A stretch of DNA of 64,000 bases from Opitutales bacterium (lineage in GTDB: Bacteria; Verrucomicrobiota; Verrucomicrobiia; Opitutales; Seribacteraceae): contig JAOHKZ010000001.1 in the NCBI GenBank assembly GCA_028101545.1, positions 51,761-115,760 on the forward strand. The letters are read 5' to 3'. The position numbers were made by a program, and so were the translations under genes. Positions 33,810 through 41,179 of this stretch are shown piece by piece. The notes under the pieces are model-generated. The model saw nothing but the letters and a program-made list of their open reading frames with translations. It searched no databases and had not been told where the DNA came from. How positions within the stretch are numbered: the stretch's first letter is position 1; every line of letters begins with the position of its first letter.

Positions 33810-34601
33810 ATGCTTTCTCCAAACTCACCAATCTACAGTAATCTTTCACATGCCACAGGTAAGGCATTGCTTGATTTACAAAGAAGTACTAGCAAAGCTC
33901 TAAAAATTCAATCAACTGAGTTTGCTATATCAGAGGGTAATTCTGGAGATGCTAGTTACTCTGCAAGATTAAGTAGTTTAAGCGATCACCGGAAAGTAGA
34001 GTCTGATAACTTACAAAACCTGATTAGCTTTGGACAGATGCAAGACGCCGGACTTGAAAAGGCTTTTTCGATAATTGACCGAATGGGAAGTATTGCAGGA
34101 ACAGCCTCAAATTCTTTAATTAGTACATCTGAAAGGTCGATTTTAAATTCTGAATTTGAATCTCTCAAGCAGCATTTAACCGAATTGCAAGATACTCAAT
34201 TTCAGGGATATAATCTTTTTAAACCTGGGGTTAAATCACTCTCTATTGTTTCTGGAGATCAAAAAATTACTTTTGAACCGGCAAGTTTTGATAATCTATC
34301 CGGTTTTTCTGTGAGTAGTGAATCCAATGCTTCCTTATCCGGGGCAAAGATATTGGATGAACTTGATACAATTGTTGATAAAAGGGCAAATATTGGCTCT
34401 GTCACGAATCAGATTTTGATGTCTACAGATAGATTGGATTCATATTTTGTCGCTGAACAGGCTCACTTGGCTAGAAAAGAAAGGGATTATGCTTCAACCT
34501 CAATAGATTTAGCAAAAAAATCTCTTCATACAAAAGCGAATACTGCTTTGCTCGTCCAGGCACAGGGAATTAACCAGAGTTTGATCGCAAAGCTTTTATA
34601 A
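33810..34601 (+). CDS. Flagellin-like protein 1 (short)
   Basis: The 263-residue protein has flagellin-like terminal domains with little between: MLSPNSPIYSNLSHATGKAL at the N terminus, GNSGDASYSARLSSLSDHRK, then ISFGQMQDAGLEKAFSIIDR and LTELQDTQFQGYNLF, matching the flagellin spoke region, and the C-terminal helix NTALLVQAQGINQSLIAKLL. It lacks the central domain that the next two genes share. The start at 33810 aligns with the start of the second copy (MLSVNSPILGHL), although ATG 33753 is possible. It has no signal peptide, as expected for flagellar export. First gene of a probable three-flagellin operon. Confidence 0.75.
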   Translation: MLSPNSPIYSNLSHATGKALLDLQRSTSKALKIQSTEFAISEGNSGDASYSARLSSLSDHRKVESDNLQNLISFGQMQDAGLEKAFSIIDRMGSIAGTASNSLISTSERSILNSEFESLKQHLTELQDTQFQGYNLFKPGVKSLSIVSGDQKITFEPASFDNLSGFSVSSESNASLSGAKILDELDTIVDKRANIGSVTNQILMSTDRLDSYFVAEQAHLARKERDYASTSIDLAKKSLHTKANTALLVQAQGINQSLIAKLL

Positions 34602-34610
34602 TTTAGTCTT

Positions 34611-35966
34611 ATGCTTTCCGTAAATTCCCCTATTTTAGGCCACTTGGCTTCTTCTTCTCGAGGTAATCAAATTGGTTTACATAGAGCTTTTGCTAGAATA
34701 GGAAAAGCTGGCGATTCCCTGGAAGCTACGCGGCATAGCGGAAATAGTGGACAATATTCTTATGCGAACCGGCTAAGTGGGAATACAAGGGCTCGTAGTA
34801 CACATTTAAATAATTTACAGAATGCAACCTCTTATATTCAGACACAGCAAGCTGGTTTGGAAAAAGCAGCTCAAGTTTTCAATCGAATTTCAAATTTGGC
34901 ATCTCAGGCTACCGATCCACTTTTAAATTATGCACAAAGGCAAAGTTTAAATGAAGAAATGGACGGTTTAAAAAAAGAACTTGAATATCTCAGAACTTCA
35001 GACTTTCAAGGGAAATATTTGTATGATGATCTTGCATCATATACCGTAAAATCTATTGATTTTGGTGATGCATTAGACGAAACCGAGCCACCTTCTGTAA
35101 GTAATTTTGATGGCAATGGAACCAACAGATGGGAAAGCACAAAAGATGTCTTGTATAGCAGCGGTAGAATTACCCTAGAAGTGAATGGAGGAACAGCTGG
35201 GGAAAGGTATTATGTTAAACAGGGAAATAAAATAATTTTTGATTCTGGAAATAATTGGAGAACTCAGGGTAATGCTTACAAATACGACTTTGATAAATTT
35301 GTAATAGACTTTGCTCCCGGTCAGGATACGACTTTTCAATTCGTTCCAATGGATACCGCTGGAAACGAGGATACTCGACATGGGCATACCGCTACCCCTA
35401 ACGGAGTTTTAGATAATGAAAGTTTTTATACATCTCAACTTGGGACTTCCGATTTTTCTAGATCTTTCTCGAATTCAGGAAATGTTACGACTGCACAGGC
35501 ATCAAATGATTCATCGGTCATTAGTGTGGTAGTTGAATCTACTACCCTTTTTCAAATTTCTGCGAAATACGAACAAACTGGACCCACAAATTATCAAACA
35601 GTAGGGGAAATAGGAAACTCGGAATCTGTTACATTAGAGCCAATTGGATTTGGAACACTTGCAGGTGAAGGAATCGGATCTGTTTCCGATGCTAAATCTA
35701 CTTTGGCAAGTGTATTGAGAGAGATTGAAGGTATTGGTGTCCAGCTCGGAAGAGTGGGTTCAAATTACTCATTGTTGCAAAATGCTTCAACTTTAGCTGG
35801 GGATAAGGTTTTAGCTGGAGAAATTGCTTTAGCCAGAATGAATGAAAATGAATTTCCTGAATCTTCATTAGAATTTGCAATGCAAAAAATTAAAATGGAT
35901 GGAAATGTTGCCTTATTATCTCAGGCGAATGATATGAGTAAAAAAATATATTCCTTATTATGGTAA
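34611..35966 (+). CDS. Flagellin-like protein 2 with central beta domain
   Basis: The 451-residue protein shows flagellin N and C regions (NLQNATSYIQTQQAGLEKAA; LEFAMQKIKMDGNVALLSQA, ending near SKKIYSLLW) around a long central domain (about residues 150-370). That domain is beta-rich: SSGRITLEVNGG, YYVKQGNKIIFDSG, YKYDFDKFVIDFAPG and TTFQFVPMDTAGNEDT are shared with flagellin-like protein 3. Such central regions in flagellins face the filament surface and often bind glycan or other cells. It lies 9 bases after flagellin 1 and 28 before flagellin 3, so they are probably co-transcribed. Confidence 0.75.
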   Translation: MLSVNSPILGHLASSSRGNQIGLHRAFARIGKAGDSLEATRHSGNSGQYSYANRLSGNTRARSTHLNNLQNATSYIQTQQAGLEKAAQVFNRISNLASQATDPLLNYAQRQSLNEEMDGLKKELEYLRTSDFQGKYLYDDLASYTVKSIDFGDALDETEPPSVSNFDGNGTNRWESTKDVLYSSGRITLEVNGGTAGERYYVKQGNKIIFDSGNNWRTQGNAYKYDFDKFVIDFAPGQDTTFQFVPMDTAGNEDTRHGHTATPNGVLDNESFYTSQLGTSDFSRSFSNSGNVTTAQASNDSSVISVVVESTTLFQISAKYEQTGPTNYQTVGEIGNSESVTLEPIGFGTLAGEGIGSVSDAKSTLASVLREIEGIGVQLGRVGSNYSLLQNASTLAGDKVLAGEIALARMNENEFPESSLEFAMQKIKMDGNVALLSQANDMSKKIYSLLW

Positions 35967-35994
35967 ATAAATTATAATAAAAACTATTCTTGGA

Positions 35995-37374
35995 ATGATT
36001 GGGATAGATTCAGGCGGTTTAAGTAAAATTTCGGTAAATATGCACCGAAGTTCTAAAGGAGTTCAAAATTCGGTTGGTCGTTTATTAAATTCGGGTAACC
36101 CTTTGGAGAATCTTAGTGAGAAGGGAGACGCTGGCGGGATTTCTATGGTATCCCGATTAAATGCCGAGAATCGAAGTAAATCAAACTTGGCTAGCAGTAT
36201 GCAAAACGCGGTCAGTTACATTCAGATGCAGGAGGCAGGCTTAAAAAAAGCTCATCAAATTTATGAGCGAATGTCCGAATTAGCTTCTTTCGCGATGGAT
36301 CCCATAATTAGCCATGAGGATAGAGCGACTTTGAGCATTGAATTCGAAAACTTACGCCAAGATTCAATAGCTTTGAATAATGATACATTTCAAGGAAAAT
36401 TCCTCTATGATGATATGGCGGCTTCTGTCAAGGAACAGGTTACTTTTAACGAAGGTTTAAAGGAATCTAATCCCCGTAATTCTGATGGTTTATTTCAGGC
36501 TGGACCAAAGGATGTACATTTTACTAGTGGTAAGATAGTTTTGAATGTCAACTCTGGAGGGGCCGAGAATCGATATATGATTAAGCAGGGTGATACGATG
36601 ATTTTTGATACAGGCGATTGGGCAACTGAAGGATCTGGTTATCAATATGATTTCGATCAATTCATAGTTGAATTCTCACCTGGAAAAAATACCACATATC
36701 AATTTGTTCCAACTGACGATGCGGGTTCTGAAAATACAAAAAGCGGGGCAATCAAGTCACCTAATGGTTTATATGACAACAAAAATGACTATCTACCTCA
36801 ACTAGGGCTCCAGCATACTGATGGTACCGAGTCAACTAAATGGAATGACGGAACAAACTATGATGGGTATAAATTCTCAGGAGTAAATGGAATTGTGAGA
36901 AGTTACCAAGCTACTGGAGAATCCACTGAAATTACAATTCTTGTAGAGGGAACTACTTTGTATCAAGCGAATGGATACTACGAGTTTGCTGACCCTTCGA
37001 ATTATCAAAACATTGGAGGTAATAATAAAAATGTAGTTTCCCTAAAACCAGTTGGACTAGGTCTTCTACAAAATTATTCTATTGCCACTGCAGATGATGC
37101 CAAAAATGCATTATCTGGTTTGTCTAAGGAAATTGAAGGTATAGCCAATCAAACGGCAACTTTAGGTGCGAATATGGCTCAGTTGGAAATAGTTGAGGAG
37201 AGGTTAGGTAATCAAGTTTATTTGAGTGAAGCTGGGATTTCGCGTCTCACCAACGATGTTTTGGCTGATGAATCGACTGAACTGGTCAAGCAGCAGATTC
37301 GCTTACAAAGTTCGCAGGCACTTATGGCACAGGCTTTTTCTTTGAGTGAGAATATTTTGAACACTTTGCTCTAA
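35995..37374 (+). CDS. Flagellin-like protein 3 with central beta domain
   Basis: The 459-residue paralogue of flagellin-like protein 2 has the same N-terminal plan (MQNAVSYIQMQEAGLKKAHQ, then IYERMSELASFAMDP) and C-terminal helix (LMAQAFSLSENILNTLL). Its central domain carries the conserved IKQGDTMIFDTGDWATEG, QYDFDQFIVEFSPG and TTYQFVPTDDAGSENT. Flagellin 2 and 3 have diverged strongly, so the duplication is not recent. No signal peptide. It is followed by a helical-repeat gene after 27 bases and a pseudopilin gene, so the whole set may be one transcript. Confidence 0.75.
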   Translation: MIGIDSGGLSKISVNMHRSSKGVQNSVGRLLNSGNPLENLSEKGDAGGISMVSRLNAENRSKSNLASSMQNAVSYIQMQEAGLKKAHQIYERMSELASFAMDPIISHEDRATLSIEFENLRQDSIALNNDTFQGKFLYDDMAASVKEQVTFNEGLKESNPRNSDGLFQAGPKDVHFTSGKIVLNVNSGGAENRYMIKQGDTMIFDTGDWATEGSGYQYDFDQFIVEFSPGKNTTYQFVPTDDAGSENTKSGAIKSPNGLYDNKNDYLPQLGLQHTDGTESTKWNDGTNYDGYKFSGVNGIVRSYQATGESTEITILVEGTTLYQANGYYEFADPSNYQNIGGNNKNVVSLKPVGLGLLQNYSIATADDAKNALSGLSKEIEGIANQTATLGANMAQLEIVEERLGNQVYLSEAGISRLTNDVLADESTELVKQQIRLQSSQALMAQAFSLSENILNTLL

Positions 37375-37401
37375 TACAAATTCCCCAAATTTCTTTGTCG
37401 C

Positions 37402-37968
37402 TTGCGGAAAACTGTTCGTGTGGCTAAGAAGATAATTGTGAGCACAACGGACGATCTGCCTCCCCATATCCTCAAGCCCGAAGTTCATTGGCAGCGGGCG
37501 CAGGGTTACCTAACGATGGAAATGTATGAGGATGCGAAAAGGGAACTAAGGGCACTTCCTAAAGAGGAACCTTGGGAAAAAAGAGCAAAAGTATTTTTTC
37601 TTTCCATTCATCAGGAATTGGAAGATTGGGAAGAAGCTCAAAAATCTGCTCGTGGACTACGCTATGAATTCCCCGAGGAAGTGGACTGGTGGATTGCGGA
37701 CGCGTATGCGACCAGGCGCTGCGAATCAATCACTGAGGCTCGATCTATTCTTTTGGAGGGACTGGCCCTGCATTACGACGACGGTCTGATCCGATTCAAC
37801 CTTGCCTGCTATGCCTGCGTGTTGAATAGCCCGGGTGAGTGCCTGGACTTTTTGAAAGAGGCGGTAAAAAGGGATGAGAAGTTTAAGCTGTTAGCAATGG
37901 AAGATGATGATTTGATTGATATTCGTGAGGCTTTACTCAAATTAGGATGGGGAAAGACAATAGCATAA
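37402..37968 (+). CDS. TPR/helical-repeat-like protein next to a pseudopilin gene
   Basis: The 188-residue protein is helical with TPR-like features: HWQRAQGYLTMEMYEDAKRE, EDWEEAQKSARGLRYEFPEE, and FNLACYACVLNSPGECLDFL, with W/A/Y spacing of about 34 residues. It has no signal peptide. Its C terminus overlaps the pseudopilin gene start by 22 bases (37947-37968), which suggests a tight functional link. It could be a cytoplasmic partner or scaffold for assembly of the pilin or flagellin. The start is uncertain: TTG 37402, GTG 37420, or an internal ATG at 37518. Confidence 0.6.
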   Translation: MRKTVRVAKKIIVSTTDDLPPHILKPEVHWQRAQGYLTMEMYEDAKRELRALPKEEPWEKRAKVFFLSIHQELEDWEEAQKSARGLRYEFPEEVDWWIADAYATRRCESITEARSILLEGLALHYDDGLIRFNLACYACVLNSPGECLDFLKEAVKRDEKFKLLAMEDDDLIDIREALLKLGWGKTIA

Positions 37969-38525
37969 AAACGAGCCTGAGAGGGTTTACTCTTGTTGAG
38001 CTGTTGGTTGTTTTGGCCATTGTGGGCATTTTGATAAGCCTCATGTTTAAGGGGTATTTTTATGTTTTAGAGAAACAAGCTGATAAACAAGCCCGTATGG
38101 AGCTAGCGGTCTTAAAGGTTTCAATTGAGAATTATCGTCGTTCCTTTAATGGATATCCCACTTGTCCACAAAATGTATGTACGCCTGGAGAGTGCCTATT
38201 TCTATCCTTAGCTGGATTTCACAATGAAAAAGGCACATTAGAGATGCCACCTTATCCGGCGACGATATCTACTCATTTATTTGGTTACGATTTAGAATCC
38301 TATGATATTGCACAAATTCCTGATATTGAACATAATGAAGGAAAATCCTTGATGCTTTGGCTTTCTCAAATGTTAGGGAAAGATGTTGCCTTTGTCGATC
38401 CATGGGGAAATGAGTATGTTTATGAATACCCAAGGGAGGACGATGGACCTGGATTCCGTTTGTTTTCCAAGGGGCCTGATGGAAAAACCGGAGAAGAAGA
38501 ATGGATATTGGATGACTTGGAGTGA
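37947..38525 (+). CDS. Type II secretion/type IV pilus pseudopilin (prepilin N-methylation signal)
   Basis: The 192-residue protein has the prepilin leader and cleavage motif: basic SIKTSLRG, then FTLVELLVVLAIVGILISLM, where cleavage is between Gly and Phe and Phe would be methylated. The mature helix continues with GYFYVLEKQADKQARMELAV as in GspG-like pseudopilins. The C-terminal part has an extra loop with two cysteines (TCPQNVCTPGE) and ends in a GspG-type Gly/Pro-rich calcium-loop-like DPWGNEYVYEYP. Role: part of the pseudopilus or a minor pilin. It overlaps the preceding gene by 22 bases. No prepilin peptidase or ATPase is nearby, so those must lie elsewhere. Confidence 0.88.
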   Translation: MGKDNSIKTSLRGFTLVELLVVLAIVGILISLMFKGYFYVLEKQADKQARMELAVLKVSIENYRRSFNGYPTCPQNVCTPGECLFLSLAGFHNEKGTLEMPPYPATISTHLFGYDLESYDIAQIPDIEHNEGKSLMLWLSQMLGKDVAFVDPWGNEYVYEYPREDDGPGFRLFSKGPDGKTGEEEWILDDLE

Positions 38526-38537
38526 AAGGACCGGAGC

Positions 38538-40808
38538 TTAGTCAGAAGATTTCTTCTTAATTAATCGGTTTTTAATCTCTAACAAAGGAGCCATTTCCGG
38601 ATTCTCCGGATTTTCAGAAATCAGAATATCAATATCTTTTAAGGATTCAGTAAATCTACCTTCTCCATAGTTAACCATCGCCCGCATAGCACGAATATAG
38701 GTATCTCCAGGGTCGATAGCTAAAATAGCATTCAGGTAAAGAAGTCGGTCACTCGAATTTCTTCTTGTTTCTGCAGTGTGTATCAAATTTCGAAGCATTC
38801 GAGTTATAATATCTCGCTTAGATGCAGGTACAAAATCTTTATCGTTCAAGCGTAAACCAGTTATTTCTGATGCTTCCAGACGGGAAATTATCTTTCCTCC
38901 AAATGGATCAACAATTATTTCCTTGGGGCTTTTATTTGATTCTTCCCGGTACATAGCAAGGAAGTGCCCGGGCAAGCCAAGACCACTGACAGGGAGTTCC
39001 AATCGGTTTGCTAATTCAATAAAAAGAACGGAAAGCGTAATCGGAAGTCCCTCACGATCGTCAATAACTTCATTCATGTAACTGTTAGAGGGGTGATCAT
39101 AATCGAGAGTGCTACCATGATACCCCATTTCTTGAAAAAGTTGAAAAACCAAAATTTTTAATTTTTCTTCGCCCGTTGCTTTTTCGGGGAAGTGAGAAGC
39201 AATTTCTTTGGCCATATTTTCAGTTTTTTTAAGGTAAGAACTAAGATTGAAATTTTGGTTGCTTAATCGAGATATTAGGAGTGCGGATCGAAGTAAGTTG
39301 ACGGAGCTTTCATCATCATGGACCAAGGATTTAGCTAGTTCTTCAATAGCCAGATGTTCCTTAATTTCTTTGGAAATGGATTTTATAATCTTGGCCTGTT
39401 TTTCAAGCTCAGTTGCATGGTCTAAAAGAACTTTAGGAACAAAAGGGCCGAGCTTTAGCAATCGAGTAAAGTTCTCCTCGGAAAGGGGCTCGTTTTTTGC
39501 AAGGCCTTTCATGATCTTTTTAATTTGCTGTTTTGTTTTATTAGGTACAAGGGATGAGGGGAATTGTTTAGCGTAGCGAAAGTTTCGAAACTCAGCAGTA
39601 GGTAACCGGAACTTACAAAGGCCAACTTGCCCTTGTTTTAAGGACTGGTCCGTCACTTCGATCACAGATTCACCGTTAACATAGCAAGTTATTCTGCCTT
39701 CTTTCCCAAGCTTCACTCGTAGTTTATTCCATTGATTGGGCCGGTATGAAGAGGATTGGACAGTCTCTATAATGTTCCACGAGTATACCGATTCGCCCTC
39801 AAAGCAAGTTAAGCGTAGGGACCCATTAGTTGGATAAAATCCGTAGTGCTTGTTTTTCCCATCTGAGTGAAAGACTAAACCGGCAGCACCGCTATCATCG
39901 CTTAGGCGCACATCAACTTCCAACTCATATGGTATGGTAGGTGGTTTCTGTTCTGAGAGACATAGCATTCGGCCTCCAAAACCTGAACCTAATTCGGAAG
40001 CGGTAATCACTCCCGCCCTTTGTTTCCAGTTTCCAGCCATTATTGATTTCCATTCGAGCTCATCCAAGGCTCCTATAGTTAACCATTTATTAAAGGGAAT
40101 TGGATTTGGATTCTGAAGTAAGTTTTTTAGCTTGTTTACGGGAATCCCGAAACCCATGGCACCTCCTGATTTTATCGCGAGGATTGCAACGACTTTTCCA
40201 TTTAAGTCAAGGGTAGGACTTCCACTGCTCCCCGGTTCAATAGGGATTGCAACTTGGACCAACGGTCGGCCGTCTCCAACTTCCAATTCTCTCATGGCAG
40301 CAATCACACCTCTGCTTACGCTATGGCTATATCCTAGAGGGTTTCCAATGGAAAATATTGCTTGTCCGGGCGAAATTTTATCGGAGTCACCAAGTTTAAG
40401 GAAAGGCAGATTTTCTGCTTCTATTTTAATCAAAGCTAAATCATTCTCACGATCAAGTGCTAGAATGGAATGAGGTGTGTATGAATTTCCATTTGCAAAC
40501 CTAATATTAAATTCACGATGTTCGCCAATTACATGAAAGTTAGTAGCAATAACACCATCTGGGCTCACCACAAAACCAGTACCTTTTCCACCTTTACGAC
40601 CAATACGGTCAACACTGTCAATAATTACGACAGAGGGCATAATTAATTGAGCAAGCTTTTCAAAGTCCTCCCCATCTCTTTTGGCTAACTGAAGTTCTGA
40701 TAACTCAGACGAGTTTGTATCATTACCAACTTTACCAAACAATGGGCAAATTATAATGATAAGCAAATTGTATTTGATAAGCCAATTGGAGATTTTTCTT
40801 AAATTCAT
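38538..40808 (-). CDS. Secreted/anchored trypsin-like protease fused to LamG-like, SirB1 and TPR domains
   Basis: The 756-residue protein begins with a hydrophobic anchor (NLLIIIICPLFG). The S1C-type protease domain (about 50-230) has the triad His92 in ATNFHVIGEH, Asp123 in ENDLALIKIE and Ser195 in IEPGSSGSPT. A beta-sandwich of about 180 residues follows (MLCLSEQKPPTIPYELEVDV; TCYVNGESVIEVTDQ), like DUF1080/LamG. Residues about 520-690 match the SirB1-like transglutaminase domain: DREGLPITLSVLFIELANRL and GLPGHFLAMYREE. A C-terminal TPR-like helical pair contains LYLNAILAIDPGDTYIRAMR. No PDZ domain is seen. The combination is unusual. Its stop is 12 bases from the pseudopilin stop. Confidence 0.85.
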   Translation of the reverse strand: MNLRKISNWLIKYNLLIIIICPLFGKVGNDTNSSELSELQLAKRDGEDFEKLAQLIMPSVVIIDSVDRIGRKGGKGTGFVVSPDGVIATNFHVIGEHREFNIRFANGNSYTPHSILALDRENDLALIKIEAENLPFLKLGDSDKISPGQAIFSIGNPLGYSHSVSRGVIAAMRELEVGDGRPLVQVAIPIEPGSSGSPTLDLNGKVVAILAIKSGGAMGFGIPVNKLKNLLQNPNPIPFNKWLTIGALDELEWKSIMAGNWKQRAGVITASELGSGFGGRMLCLSEQKPPTIPYELEVDVRLSDDSGAAGLVFHSDGKNKHYGFYPTNGSLRLTCFEGESVYSWNIIETVQSSSYRPNQWNKLRVKLGKEGRITCYVNGESVIEVTDQSLKQGQVGLCKFRLPTAEFRNFRYAKQFPSSLVPNKTKQQIKKIMKGLAKNEPLSEENFTRLLKLGPFVPKVLLDHATELEKQAKIIKSISKEIKEHLAIEELAKSLVHDDESSVNLLRSALLISRLSNQNFNLSSYLKKTENMAKEIASHFPEKATGEEKLKILVFQLFQEMGYHGSTLDYDHPSNSYMNEVIDDREGLPITLSVLFIELANRLELPVSGLGLPGHFLAMYREESNKSPKEIIVDPFGGKIISRLEASEITGLRLNDKDFVPASKRDIITRMLRNLIHTAETRRNSSDRLLYLNAILAIDPGDTYIRAMRAMVNYGEGRFTESLKDIDILISENPENPEMAPLLEIKNRLIKKKSSD

Positions 40809-41179
40809 ACGAGATTCAATCTTTAGCCTACATCTTCGAAAGTCAAGTTTGCCTAGAGTTCGCTTTTTCGATTGTCAGTAATTCTATGAAGTCACAATTT
40901 TATAATTAAAACTAAGAATACAAAAAAATTCACCATGAAAAATTTATCAATGCTCCAATGATGAAGACGAGTATTAAATATGCGAAAAAATATGTTAAAA
41001 AGAAAATATTGAAAAGGTTGGGCACTCTAGCTTTAAATAGTTTTGTGTTATCAATTTGAATGAGTTTCTCGGAAAGCAGAATCACAGAAAATTAATATTT
41101 TATACCCTACTGGGTACTCTTCCAAAAAAAACTAAGAATTGTAATAGTCATAACGAATTAATTCTCATACATTAGTACT
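40809..41179. other. 371-base divergent gap with weak small frames
   Basis: It divides the protease gene and the SHD1-transglutaminase gene. It contains a short hairpin (TACCC at 41103, GGGTA at 41112, loop TACT) about 60 bases before the SHD1 gene, one hydrophobic minus-strand frame of 51 codons (see 40930-41085) and a basic 33-codon plus-strand frame (40958-41059) opposite it. Nothing else is supported. Confidence 0.4.
40930..41085 (-). CDS. Possible small membrane protein, 51 residues
   Basis: GTG at 41085 opens 51 codons ending TGA at 40930. The C-terminal half is strongly hydrophobic: LFNIFFLTYFFAYLILVFII at about residues 24-43, after a charged start (EKLIQIDNTKLFKARVPN). The pattern fits a single-pass protein, but AT-rich DNA often yields such frames by chance. 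There is no ATG and no clear ribosome-binding site. Confidence 0.25.
   Translation of the reverse strand: MILLSEKLIQIDNTKLFKARVPNLFNIFFLTYFFAYLILVFIIGALINFSW

Noticed and set aside
40958..41059. 33-codon basic plus-strand frame
   Set aside because: It overlaps another weak frame on the minus strand and has no ribosome-binding site; could be chance in AT-rich DNA.
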